DNA of 31,656 bases from JAYOFM01 sp038117225 (GCA_038117225.1 JAYOFM010000029.1:1-31656), one strand, 5' to 3'; positions 1 to 7,349 are shown, counted from the stretch's first letter. The notes: generated by a model from the sequence alone, not told the origin. A program made the numbers and translations.

Positions 1-1
1 T

Positions 2-388
2 CTGAAAGCCATGGACGTGTCGGCGCGACGGGCGATGACCGCGGAACTGTTCAACTTGCCCGTGTCGGTGACAATGAGTGTGCTTGAGGATATCACCATC
101 CCGATGATCGCCTTCATCGACCGCTTCATTGCCGTTGCGGATCCAGCGATGGAAGATTTGACCGTGTTTTCCAACCTCAACTATGTCGGTATGTCGTTGA
201 ACCTCGCCGATGCGGGCGATGCCGAATCCGCGATGAAATTGTTGTGGTCCCGCGCGACGCCGAAACGCCTCGAACTATTCTACCAGGGCGTCGACAATGA
301 TGAGCTGCTGGCGCAGGCGCGACGTTACAAGGCCAGGGGTATTGAAGGTGATGCGGTTGGACCGGCGCGTGACTCGCTTGGCGCGTGA
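2..388 (+). CDS. Unrecognised protein, 3' part (5' end outside window)
   Basis: The frame is open from the left edge: codons for Leu-Lys-Ala precede the first ATG at 11, and no ribosome binding site is visible in the ten bases before it. The visible part is therefore probably the C-terminal 128 residues of a longer protein, although a start at 11 cannot be excluded. I do not recognise the family. The segment is soluble-looking, with no signal peptide or membrane segment. It is rich in helix-forming residues and has a hydrophobic stretch around VSVTMSVLEDITIPMIAF. Its stop at 386-388 faces the stop of the minus-strand microprotein at 412 with 23 bases between, so the two are convergent. Codon use is high GC like the neighbours. 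No function is proposed. Confidence 0.55.
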   Translation: MKAMDVSARRAMTAELFNLPVSVTMSVLEDITIPMIAFIDRFIAVADPAMEDLTVFSNLNYVGMSLNLADAGDAESAMKLLWSRATPKRLELFYQGVDNDELLAQARRYKARGIEGDAVGPARDSLGA

Positions 389-411
389 TTTTTTGACGCC
401 GCCCGATAACG

Positions 412-543
412 CTAAATAACGCTCGTCAACATTTCGACAACCACGACAACCGTGCCGTAAGCGACGATAGCGATGCCGACGACGGCGCCCATGACGGTTC
501 CGAACAAATCCGTATAGCGTGTTCTGAGTAGTGCATTCTGCAT
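412..543 (-). CDS. 43-residue single-pass membrane microprotein
   Basis: Read on the minus strand, ATG at 543-541 opens 43 codons that end in TAG at 414-412. The protein starts MQNALLRTRYTDLFG, carries one strongly hydrophobic segment of about 23 residues (roughly 16-38, Gly/Ala/Val/Ile-rich), and ends EMLTSVI. A near-ideal Shine-Dalgarno GGAGG lies 5 bases before the ATG, which is the main reason to believe it. Basic residues (Arg7, Arg9) before the hydrophobic segment and Glu after it suggest the N-terminus in the cytoplasm. It lies 105 bases after the M48 peptidase stop on the same strand and may be the last gene of that operon. I know of no named family. Possible roles such as a regulator or partner of the membrane peptidase are inference from position only. 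Confidence 0.55.
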   Translation of the reverse strand: MQNALLRTRYTDLFGTVMGAVVGIAIVAYGTVVVVVEMLTSVI

Positions 544-648
544 GTCCGCCTCCGCGATCCTTTTGTTGGTTTCTCAATGGATCGATGGCGAAACGGTATC
601 GCATACTACAATCGCAGGCAGTGACCGGTATCACTCCGTTCGCGAAAC

Positions 649-1755
649 TTATTCGGCGCAAATTCGCCTGATCGCGGACCAGTCGGCGGCGCTCATGGCG
701 GTGCCGTGGCCGGTTACGGCGCGCTGAATTTCCGCCGTCCGCTTGGCGCCGCCAGGATGGGTCGACAGCAGGCTCCAGTTGTCGTCTTTCGCCGCCTGTC
801 CGAGGAACGCCGCGATCGGCCGGCCGCGAATGCCGGCCCGATTGAGCAGAGAAATGGCGGTCGCATCGGCACGCCTTTCGGCCTCGCGGGCATGCGCCGC
901 GCCGAGCATGGAACGGCCGAGTGCGGCGGCGATCACGCCGCCGGCGGCGTCGCCGATGATCAACGAAGCGATCACCGCCAGACCGGCGTTTTCAATCGTC
1001 AGCGCCAGCGCATCCCGGCGCAAAACATGGCCGATCTCATGCGCCAGGATGCCGGCGAGGACTTCCGGGCCATCGCGGGCGGCTTGTTTGGCCGCCGCGT
1101 CGATCATGCCTCGGAATATGATGATGCGGCCCCCTGGTAACGCCAGGGCGTTGACGATGGGACTGTCGATAACGGTGACCGTTACAGCGACCGGCCGATC
1201 GAGTTCACGCGTCAGGCGATCAATCAGGGCATCGATGGCAGTGCTGCCGGCGCTCCCCGTGCAACGCGGATTTCGGTCGGCCGATTGCCCGTTCAGTGTC
1301 CTCACAAGATCGATGATCTGGTTTTCCGTGGTGGTGCCCAGGCGCTCCATGACCGGTTCCGGAACGATGGCGGCGACGTTGCTGGCGAAACGCGGCAACA
1401 GGACGATGACGAGGACGGCCAATGAGGCGACGGCGGCGCACCCCCAAAGCAATAGAGATCGACGCGCGTTGCCGGCCTCTCTTGCCGGCCGATGTAAATG
1501 GGGGCACTGGGATTCAAGCCAGTCGAGGTCGATGTCGGACGCCAGCGTCAAACGATCATCGCCGCCACCCATGCGGCGCAGGCGTGGTGTTTCCGATGCC
1601 GAAGGTTTATCGACCAGCCGGACGTCGTCGAGCGGCCATCGGGCGAGAGCGGCGCCGGCCTGGTCAAGGATTTTCATATAAGCACCGTCGATGCGCAGTT
1701 CAACGGCGTGCGGCCGTGCGCTGTTGCCATCGAAGTAGGTCGCACCCACGGCCAT
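649..1755 (-). CDS. M48 family membrane-anchored zinc metallopeptidase
   Basis: A 368-residue protein with the M48 signature HEIGH at residues 239-243 (the two His bind zinc, Glu240 is catalytic). The third ligand is likely Glu293 in EAERRAD. The N-terminal 95 residues form a small domain seen in other proteins of this type (YFDG..ARPHAVELRIDG, then a Trp-Pro pair). One membrane segment follows at about 101-120, and the protease domain from about 165. A further hydrophobic stretch at about 255-280 fits the helices that cover the M48 active site. The family includes HtpX-, BepA- and Oma1-like proteases that cut damaged envelope proteins; the exact substrate here is unknown. I chose ATG 1755 because it lies 10 bases after the DUF898 stop. 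The frame is open for 54 codons further upstream, but that part is Arg/Pro-rich and overlaps the neighbour. Confidence 0.88.
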   Translation of the reverse strand: MAVGATYFDGNSARPHAVELRIDGAYMKILDQAGAALARWPLDDVRLVDKPSASETPRLRRMGGGDDRLTLASDIDLDWLESQCPHLHRPAREAGNARRSLLLWGCAAVASLAVLVIVLLPRFASNVAAIVPEPVMERLGTTTENQIIDLVRTLNGQSADRNPRCTGSAGSTAIDALIDRLTRELDRPVAVTVTVIDSPIVNALALPGGRIIIFRGMIDAAAKQAARDGPEVLAGILAHEIGHVLRRDALALTIENAGLAVIASLIIGDAAGGVIAAALGRSMLGAAHAREAERRADATAISLLNRAGIRGRPIAAFLGQAAKDDNWSLLSTHPGGAKRTAEIQRAVTGHGTAMSAADWSAIRRICAE

Positions 1756-1765
1756 CGCCGGCGCT

Positions 1766-2965
1766 CTAGATCGCGCCCACGTCGAGGGCATCGGCCAGGC
1801 CCTCGCCGTGGCGCGGTGCTTCGCGCGCGGCCTGCACGGCATTCGCCAAGGCGTCCCGATCCGTCGCCGTCGTGGTGTCGCAAAGCTGGCGCAGCAGGGC
1901 AAATCGGAAGATGGCACCGAAGATCACCGGCGCCAGCGTCAACACCGCCAACGCCGCCGCCGCGCCAGGCCAGATCAGGGACTCCGGCGTCGCGTCCACC
2001 GGTGCCGTCAGAATGACGATCGACAGCGCGGCGGCCGCGACGACGCCAACCAAGAACCATGCCAGGACCGCGGCTCCCAATAGAGGCGCTGGGCGTAGCT
2101 CAGAGTTGAGGCGGCACGGCCCCAGTGAGGTTCCATTGATGAAGTGCCGTCCCTGAACCAGACGATACCAGCCGATGGCGAGCATCCATGCCGGCGCCAC
2201 GGCGGCGGCGGTGAGCAGCCATGGACCGTTGGCAGCGATGGCTTGGCCGCTGCCTGCCGCCAGTCCTTGCCATCCATCGTCACCGATATTGGCGGCACAG
2301 ATCGCCAGCACAACAGCCGGGAGAACGAACGCGATCAGCCACGGGACGACCAGCGGCCGCGCCGCGGCCGCGAAGTTGAACCCGGTCGTGCCGAGGCGGC
2401 TGTGCTGGATTCGATAGCGCCACAACGCGACGGCGGTCCACGGGTAGGCGAGGCCGAATGTCAGCAGCGTCACCACGCCCCAACCGAAGGCCAGCGACAG
2501 ATACTGCCAGGTTGATCCGTCCAGGCCGAAACGAATGCCGCGCCAGGATGTACGGCTTAAGCGGTAGCGCCACATACGAAATCGTGCCACCTGCAACAAC
2601 CCAAACAGGACTCCGTAATAGATCAGTTCTAATGTCGTGCGCGCGCCACCCGTTCCCGGTCCGACCACGGTGTCAATCACGCTGTAACCGAGACCGAGCG
2701 GGGCGAGCAGCGCGAGGGCGACAAGAAAGCCGACCACCAGTTCGGTGGCCAATCCGGTGTATTCCAGCGGCTCCCCCAACAGCTTCGTGCGTGCCCACAG
2801 ATAACGCCGGATGGCGGTACGGCCCCAGAAGCGATAGAGCCCCAAGGTCAGGGTCGTCAGCACCGAAACCCTGAACAACAACACCGCGAGAGCGCTGCGC
2901 GTGGCCGTGAACGCCAGCACGGGCGACGCGATGCGGTTGTCGGTCTGGGGAGTTGGCGAAGGCAT
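1766..2965 (-). CDS. DUF898 / YjgN-type multi-pass membrane protein
   Basis: A 399-residue polytopic membrane protein with two copies of the DUF898 hallmark. Residues about 43-71 read LYRFWGRTAIRRYLWARTKL followed by a GEPLEYTG turn. Residues about 170-197 read GLAYPWTAVALWRYRIQHSR followed by LGTTGFNF. A third weaker one occurs later (GWYRLVQGRHFINGTSLG). Six or more hydrophobic segments alternate with these basic loops. The molecular function of the family (E. coli YjgN) is unknown. The gene is followed after 10 bases by the M48 peptidase, a pairing I associate with this family in proteobacteria, so the two probably act together in the inner membrane. ATG 2965 is preferred; an in-frame GTG at 3001 would add 12 residues, and neither has a strong ribosome binding site. 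Confidence 0.85.
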   Translation of the reverse strand: MPSPTPQTDNRIASPVLAFTATRSALAVLLFRVSVLTTLTLGLYRFWGRTAIRRYLWARTKLLGEPLEYTGLATELVVGFLVALALLAPLGLGYSVIDTVVGPGTGGARTTLELIYYGVLFGLLQVARFRMWRYRLSRTSWRGIRFGLDGSTWQYLSLAFGWGVVTLLTFGLAYPWTAVALWRYRIQHSRLGTTGFNFAAAARPLVVPWLIAFVLPAVVLAICAANIGDDGWQGLAAGSGQAIAANGPWLLTAAAVAPAWMLAIGWYRLVQGRHFINGTSLGPCRLNSELRPAPLLGAAVLAWFLVGVVAAAALSIVILTAPVDATPESLIWPGAAAALAVLTLAPVIFGAIFRFALLRQLCDTTTATDRDALANAVQAAREAPRHGEGLADALDVGAI

Positions 2966-3001
2966 TGCGGTTTTCGGTCCGTCCGGAGGTGGAGGGCGCA
3001 C

Positions 3002-3413
3002 CCGTCATGGGCGAGCCTAGAAGAAACCGATGATGCTGGCCACGGCGCGCATGATTCGTCACCTGCACCAAGCCATTACAGGGTCGCGGATCATTTCGTC
3101 GATGGGAAGGAATGTCGCGGCGATTCGCCGATCATCGCTTGAGGTTCCGTCGACGGCGGTCCCGGCCGTCGGCGCGCAGGGTCTTGCCTGCTGGTATCGG
3201 CCGCGAGATTGCGGGCCGCGCCAAGCGTCGGGCTGGTCTCCGGCCGCCGTAATCTTGCCATTCTTCTCGTCATATTGCCCGCCAACACGGACGCGGGTCT
3301 CCGGCTCTATTTTGCGCTCGCGCGGTTTCCGATCTATATGATGCCGGCGGTGCTAATATTCATGTTCACCCGCATGCCAGTCCTGGCACCGGCGCTGCAG
3401 CAAGGAACCCGCC
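3002..3413. other. Intergenic region between divergent genes
   Basis: This 412-base stretch separates the minus-strand DUF898 gene from the plus-strand DUF3750 gene, so it should contain promoters in both directions. The short frames inside it lack family motifs, ribosome binding sites and typical composition, and I do not call any of them. A perfect 7-bp inverted repeat, CGACGGC and GCCGTCG with a 7-base loop, lies at 3150-3170. A possible sigma-70 type promoter for the DUF3750 gene lies at 3312-3340. I see no terminator, tRNA or repeat family in it. Confidence 0.5.
3312..3340 (+). promoter_or_regulatory. Possible promoter for the DUF3750 gene
   Basis: TTGCGC (3312-3317) and TATATG (3335-3340) are separated by exactly 17 bases, the preferred sigma-70 spacing. 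Each hexamer matches its consensus only in part (TTG of the -35, four of six in the -10). The site lies about 75 bases before the ATG at 3414 in an otherwise empty region. It is a motif match only. Confidence 0.35.
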
Positions 3414-4166
3414 ATGGGGAGTAAACGTCGATGGTTACGCAGCCTGCTGGTTTTCATTCTCGTGTTGAGCGTCGCCAGCCTCATCAGCGCGGCGCGGCAC
3501 CAATCGATGGCTGATTGGCGTACCGCGAGCCGCGAACCGACTGGCGTCGCGCCGGACCCGGCATCGGAAAAACGCGCCATTATACAGGTCTATGGCGCGC
3601 GCGCGTACAACTGGCGCGGCTATTTCGGTATTCATACCTGGATCGCGGCGAAGCGGACGGGAGCCGATCAGTTCAGCGTCTACGAAGTGATCGGCTGGCG
3701 CGCCTATCACGGCGGCGACGCCGTGGTGGTGTCGGCGCGCCCGCCCGACGGCCGTTGGTTCGGCGCCGCGCCCCGCGTTCTGGCCGACGTCCGGGGCGAC
3801 AACGTCGATGACATGATCGACCGCTTGGAAGTGGCCGTCAAAAGCTATCCCTATGGCGGCAACTATCGGGTTTGGCCGGGGCCTAATTCCAATACTTTTA
3901 CCGCGCACGTGGCCCGGGCAGTGCCGGAACTCAGGCTCGATCTGCCGCCGACGGCAATCGGCAAGGATTTCATTCCTGGCGGCGGCGTGGTCGCCGGAAC
4001 GCCCAGCGGCACGGGTTACCAACTTTCACTGTTCGGCCTGTTCGGCGTGCTCGCCGGCGTCGAGGAGGGGATTGAGGTTAATTTGCTCGGCCTGACCTTC
4101 GGTGTCGATTTTTCGGGCCTGGCGTTGAAACTACCGATGGCGGGCCGGGTCGGCGCCGGTAGTTAA
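3414..4166 (+). CDS. DUF3750 family exported or membrane-anchored protein
   Basis: A 250-residue protein matching what I know of DUF3750. The characteristic blocks appear in order: YGARAYNWRGYFGIHTWIA (about 60-78), VYEVIGWR, DGRWFGAAP, YRVWPGPNSNTFTAHVARAV (about 151-170), LDLPPTAIGKDF, and near the C-terminus GTGYQLSLFGLFGVL and VNLLGLTFGVD. Residues 8-26 form a hydrophobic segment after basic residues, either a signal peptide or an N-terminal anchor, so the conserved domain is probably periplasmic. The family has no established biochemical role. AAGGAA precedes ATG 3414 by a suitable distance. The next gene, djlA, starts 29 bases after the stop, so the two are probably co-transcribed. Confidence 0.85.
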   Translation: MGSKRRWLRSLLVFILVLSVASLISAARHQSMADWRTASREPTGVAPDPASEKRAIIQVYGARAYNWRGYFGIHTWIAAKRTGADQFSVYEVIGWRAYHGGDAVVVSARPPDGRWFGAAPRVLADVRGDNVDDMIDRLEVAVKSYPYGGNYRVWPGPNSNTFTAHVARAVPELRLDLPPTAIGKDFIPGGGVVAGTPSGTGYQLSLFGLFGVLAGVEEGIEVNLLGLTFGVDFSGLALKLPMAGRVGAGS

Positions 4167-4195
4167 TTTCTGAACGATAGGATGGTGAAAACGGC

Positions 4196-4978
4196 ATGAG
4201 TATTTGGGGCAAGGTCATCGGTGGCGTCACCGGCTTCGCGCTGGGCGGTCCCTTAGGGGCCATTCTCGGCACCGTGGCCGGTCATGCGGTCGATAAGATC
4301 CGTGCCCAGGAAGCCGCCGACGGTACGATTGAGGGCGGACCGGGCGGATTTAAGGAAGGCCTGGAAAACGCCAAGCGCCAAGCCGCCTTTACCACCGCCA
4401 TTATTGTTCTGGCGGCGAAGATGGCGAAGGCCGACGGTCAGGTCACCCGCGACGAGGTCGCGGCCTTCAAGGCGATTTTCCAGATACCACCGAACGAGAT
4501 GAAAATCGTCGGGCGTATATTCGACGAGGCCAAGAAGGATGCCACCGGGTTCGAGCCCTATGCCGAGCAGATCGCCGACTTATTCCGCCATCAACCGGCG
4601 GTGATGGAAGAACTGATCGGGGCGCTGTTCCATATCGCCATGGCGGACGGCATCTTCCATCCCGGCGAGGAAGCGTTTCTGAAACGCGTTACCCTGATTT
4701 TCGGATTTACGGAGCACGAGTACGAGCGCCTGAAAGCGATCCATCTGCAAGGGCACGGCGGTGAAAAGGAAGCGGATCCCTATGCCATCCTGGACGTCGC
4801 TCATGACGCCACCGACGCCGAGGTCAAGAGCACCTATCGCAAGCTGGTACGCGAAAATCACCCCGACAAATTGATGGCCGAGGGGTTGCCGCAGGAATTC
4901 ATCGACCTCGCGAATGAAAAGCTGGCGACCATCAACGCGGCCTACGATCGCATCCAGAAGCAACGCGGTTTTACGTGA
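4196..4978 (+). CDS. djlA: DjlA-type membrane co-chaperone with TerB and DnaJ domains
   Basis: A 260-residue protein of near-standard DjlA length. The N-terminus (WGKVIGG...GHAVDKIR, residues 4-35) closely follows the glycine-rich membrane segment of E. coli DjlA. A TerB-like helical domain spans about 60-180 and holds two acidic MAKADGQ and MADGIF motifs. A C-terminal J domain lies at about 193-258 with the diagnostic HPD at 222-224. J proteins stimulate the ATPase of DnaK through this tripeptide; DjlA does so at the inner membrane and is linked to envelope stress signalling in enterobacteria. It is followed after only 3 bases by the AmpD-type amidase, so the two are translationally close. 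The start at 4196 is supported by the match of the first residues to the family. Confidence 0.9.
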   Translation: MSIWGKVIGGVTGFALGGPLGAILGTVAGHAVDKIRAQEAADGTIEGGPGGFKEGLENAKRQAAFTTAIIVLAAKMAKADGQVTRDEVAAFKAIFQIPPNEMKIVGRIFDEAKKDATGFEPYAEQIADLFRHQPAVMEELIGALFHIAMADGIFHPGEEAFLKRVTLIFGFTEHEYERLKAIHLQGHGGEKEADPYAILDVAHDATDAEVKSTYRKLVRENHPDKLMAEGLPQEFIDLANEKLATINAAYDRIQKQRGFT

Positions 4979-4981
4979 GCC

Positions 4982-5668
4982 ATGGCGGTCAAGGATCGCC
5001 CGTCACCCAATCATGACAATCGGCCCGACGGCCGGACCATTGACATGCTGGTGCTGCACTACACCGGCATGCGCGACGCGGCGTCGGCCATTGATCGGAT
5101 GTGTGACCCGGTGGCGGAGGTCAGTGCCCACTACTTGATCGACGAGGACGGCGCGGTGATGCGTCTGGTCGACGAGGATAGGCGCGCTTGGCACGCCGGC
5201 ATCGCCTCCTGGCGCGGCGCGACCGATATCAACGCGCGTTCCGTCGGCATTGAATTGGTCAATCCCGGTCACGAATTCGGTTATCGCCCGTTCCCCGAGC
5301 CGCAGATGATCGCACTGGTCGACCTCGCGCGTGACATCGTCGTCAGGCATGCGATCCCGGCGCGCAATGTCGTCGGTCATTCGGACGTGGCGCCGCGCCG
5401 CAAGCAGGATCCGGGAGAGTTATTCGATTGGCGAAAACTAGCCGCTGAGGGTGTCGGCTTGTGGCCGGAAGAGCCGAACACTTTACCTATAAGTGAACCA
5501 AAGGCCGTGCTGGCTAAAATTGGCTATGAAATCAGTGATATCACGGCATCGCTCCGTGCCTTCCAGCGGCATTTTCTGCCCGATCACCTGACTGGAAAGG
5601 TGGACGCGAGAACCCTGGAATGCCTCGCCGCCGTGCTGCGGCTCGTCAATAATGGAGACAGTCGATGA
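4982..5668 (+). CDS. ampD: N-acetylmuramoyl-L-alanine amidase, AmpD type with peptidoglycan-binding tail
   Basis: A 228-residue Amidase_2 domain protein. The zinc ligands of AmpD are readable as His26 (VLHYTG), His133 (VVGHSDVAP) and Asp143 (KQDPG). Catalytic-site residues Glu91 (GIELVNPG) and Lys141 are also in place. The C-terminal 60 residues (AFQRHFLPDHLTGKVDARTL) resemble a PG_binding_1 domain. There is no signal peptide, so the enzyme is expected in the cytoplasm. There AmpD-type enzymes remove the peptide from anhydro-MurNAc during wall recycling. In species with AmpC-type beta-lactamases, loss of this enzyme raises induction; no such gene is seen here. The stop overlaps the ATG of the next gene by 4 bases. 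It could also be an AmiD-like scavenging amidase, but lack of an export signal argues against that. Confidence 0.88.
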   Translation: MAVKDRPSPNHDNRPDGRTIDMLVLHYTGMRDAASAIDRMCDPVAEVSAHYLIDEDGAVMRLVDEDRRAWHAGIASWRGATDINARSVGIELVNPGHEFGYRPFPEPQMIALVDLARDIVVRHAIPARNVVGHSDVAPRRKQDPGELFDWRKLAAEGVGLWPEEPNTLPISEPKAVLAKIGYEISDITASLRAFQRHFLPDHLTGKVDARTLECLAAVLRLVNNGDSR

Positions 5669-6576
5669 CCGATCATTCCGGACCTCCGCGCGACATGGTC
5701 GGTTATGGCCGCAATCCGCCAGACCCGAAATGGCCCGGCGGTGCGCGCATCGCCATCAATTTCTGCATCAATTATGAAGAGGGCGGCGAAATGTGCGTCC
5801 TCAATGGCGATGATCGCTCCGAGGTCCGGCTCGGTGATGCCAGCGTGCACCCGAAAATTGGCGCCCGTGATCTCAATATGGAGCAAGTCTACGAATTCGG
5901 TAGCCGCGTCGGTTTCTGGCGCATTCTGAAGGCGTTTAGCGATCGCGACCTGCCGGCGACGATCAATCTGGTAGGCCTGGCCGGCGAGATGAACCCACAG
6001 GCGATGGCCGCCATCGCCGAGAGCGGCCACGACATCCAGTGCCATGGTTGGCGCTGGATCGATCATCATCAATTGCCGGAAGACGTGGAGCGCGAACACA
6101 TTAGAATGTGTGTCGCGCAGGCGACGGCGCTGACCGGCGTCCACCCGCTTGGCTATTACGCCGGCATGCCGAGCCCCAACACCCGGCGTCTGGTGGTGGA
6201 GGAGGGAGGCTTCCTCTACGATTCCGACAGCTACAACGATGAACTGCCCTATTGGGACCGCCAGCACGGTCGACCGCATCTGGTCCTGCCGTACAGCCTG
6301 GATACCAATGACAGCCGGTTCACCCGTGGCGTCGGTTATCAGGTGGCCGAGGAATTCGTCACCTATATCAGGGACAGCTTCGATGTGTTGTATGCGGAAG
6401 GCGCCGCCGCGCCGCGCATGTTAACTATTGGCCTGCACACGCGTCTGTTGGGGCGGCCCGGGCGCATAATCGCCCTGCATCGTATTCTCGATTACATTGC
6501 GGCCCATGACCGGGTGTGGATTTGCCGGCGCGGTGACCTGGCGCGCCACTGGGCTGAAACCCATCCGCCCGCCTGA
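5665..6576 (+). CDS. puuE: PuuE/allantoinase-type polysaccharide deacetylase family protein
   Basis: A 303-residue NodB-fold protein of the cofactor-poor allantoinase branch (PuuE). The family start block RDMVGYGRNPPDPKWPGGAR is at residues 9-28, followed by INYEEGGE (35-42). The metal site resembles GHDIQCHGWRWIDHH (121-135), and YYAGMPSPNTRRLV and YDSDSYNDELPYW follow. Length is typical for PuuE (about 300). Members hydrolyse allantoin or related cyclic amides and imides. No other ureide or purine gene lies nearby, so the substrate here is uncertain; a deacetylase or cyclic imide hydrolase role is also possible. The ATG overlaps the amidase stop (ATGA), so translation is coupled to a wall-recycling enzyme. 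The gene is followed by the rnpB promoter. Confidence 0.82.
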   Translation: MTDHSGPPRDMVGYGRNPPDPKWPGGARIAINFCINYEEGGEMCVLNGDDRSEVRLGDASVHPKIGARDLNMEQVYEFGSRVGFWRILKAFSDRDLPATINLVGLAGEMNPQAMAAIAESGHDIQCHGWRWIDHHQLPEDVEREHIRMCVAQATALTGVHPLGYYAGMPSPNTRRLVVEEGGFLYDSDSYNDELPYWDRQHGRPHLVLPYSLDTNDSRFTRGVGYQVAEEFVTYIRDSFDVLYAEGAAAPRMLTIGLHTRLLGRPGRIIALHRILDYIAAHDRVWICRRGDLARHWAETHPPA

Positions 6577-6601
6577 TTGCCCGCCCGATTTTACGCGTGA
6601 C

Positions 6602-6630
6602 TTGCCCGTGCCGGGCGTGACGACTAGATA
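6602..6630 (+). promoter_or_regulatory. Putative rnpB promoter
   Basis: TTGCCC (6602-6607, preceded by C as in the alphaproteobacterial CTTGAC-type -35) is followed after exactly 17 bases by TAGATA (6625-6630). The expected transcription start, about 7 bases on, falls at 6637, the first base of the RNase P RNA terminal stem P1. The -10 hexamer is a weak consensus match. The spacing and the predicted start support the call. Confidence 0.5.
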
Positions 6631-6633
6631 GAG

Positions 6634-7060
<427 letters not shown>

Positions 7061-7157
7061 CCCCTTTTCAGGTCCCCCTTTCAGTTCCTGACATTCCCGT
7101 CGCCCCAATAACGTCACATCACGCACGAAATTCCGTCCCATTGATCGTCCAACCTCC

Positions 7158-7176
7158 GACACATGGAGAATGTGTC
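7158..7176 (+). other. Hairpin between rnpB and mraZ
   Basis: GACACAT (7158-7164), a GGAGA loop and ATGTGTC (7170-7176) form a perfect 7-bp stem. No T-run follows, so a classical terminator is unlikely. It lies about 100 bases after the mature rnpB end and may belong to the rnpB trailer. Confidence 0.4.
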
Positions 7177-7187
7177 CGGTGTCGTCC

Positions 7188-7226
7188 AGAGCCCCGGATT
7201 TCCGGCGCTCTCAACCCTTTGTTAAC
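7188..7226 (+). terminator. Candidate rnpB terminator hairpin
   Basis: AGAGCCCCGGA (7188-7198) and TCCGGCGCTCT (7201-7211) pair over 11 positions with one C-C mismatch, giving a GC-rich stem with a very tight loop. CAACCCTTTGTTAAC follows, which has only a short, interrupted T-tract. It is the best terminator candidate between rnpB and the mraZ leader, but intrinsic termination would be weak. Confidence 0.4.
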
Positions 7227-7245
7227 AGGTGTTGATCCATGCTGA

Positions 7246-7290
7246 ACCCATTGACGCCCATAATTACCCATGGTATCCCAAATATGCCCA
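7246..7290 (-). promoter_or_regulatory. Array of five MraZ boxes (TGGGN-N5 repeats)
   Basis: On the plus strand CCCA occurs at 7247, 7257, 7267, 7277 and 7287, with an exact 10-base period. On the minus strand this reads TGGGC, TGGGA, TGGGT, TGGGC, TGGGT, each separated by 5 bases. This is the pattern described for the E. coli MraZ operator, which has three TGGGN repeats with 5-base spacers. The array lies 134-178 bases before the mraZ start and should mediate autorepression of the whole cluster. The spacer bases between repeats are not conserved, so this is not a simple recent duplication. A sixth TGGG at 7294-7297 lies in the opposite orientation. Confidence 0.85.
7251..7279 (+). promoter_or_regulatory. 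Possible mraZ (dcw) promoter inside the MraZ-box array
   Basis: TTGACG (7251-7256), a good -35, is followed after 17 bases by TATCCC (7274-7279), a poor -10. Its position inside the operator array would explain repression by MraZ. The weak -10 makes this tentative. I saw no better pair between 7212 and 7423. Confidence 0.3.
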
Positions 7291-7330
7291 TGATGGGATT
7301 GTGGACGAATGTATCCCGAGGACGGGAGGG

Positions 7331-7349
7331 GGTGCCCGTGCGGGGCACC
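7331..7349 (+). other. Hairpin in the mraZ 5' leader
   Basis: GGTGCCC (7331-7337), a GTGCG loop and GGGCACC (7343-7349) form a perfect GC-rich 7-bp stem. It lies 75 bases before the mraZ ATG and downstream of the MraZ boxes, so it should be in the transcript. No T-run follows, which argues against an intrinsic terminator. GGGGCAC recurs at 7356-7362 and could compete for the left arm. Confidence 0.45.

Noticed and set aside
743..1681. 312-codon plus-strand frame opposite the M48 peptidase
   Set aside because: The minus strand carries the intact HEIGH protease; the plus frame is Ser/Arg/Ala-rich without motifs.
2090..2165. tRNA-like stretch (GGGCGTAGCTCAG)
   Set aside because: It resembles a tRNA 5' end, but no matching acceptor arm, anticodon stem or T arm follows, and it lies within the conserved DUF898 coding sequence.
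3209..3424. 71-codon plus-strand frame with a hydrophobic segment upstream of DUF3750
   Set aside because: It overlaps the DUF3750 start in another frame, has no ribosome binding site, and covers the probable promoter.
7219..7236. CtrA-like TTAACAGGTGTTGA before mraZ
   Set aside because: The second half-site is TTGA rather than TTAA and the spacing is 6 instead of 7, so it is not a convincing CtrA box.
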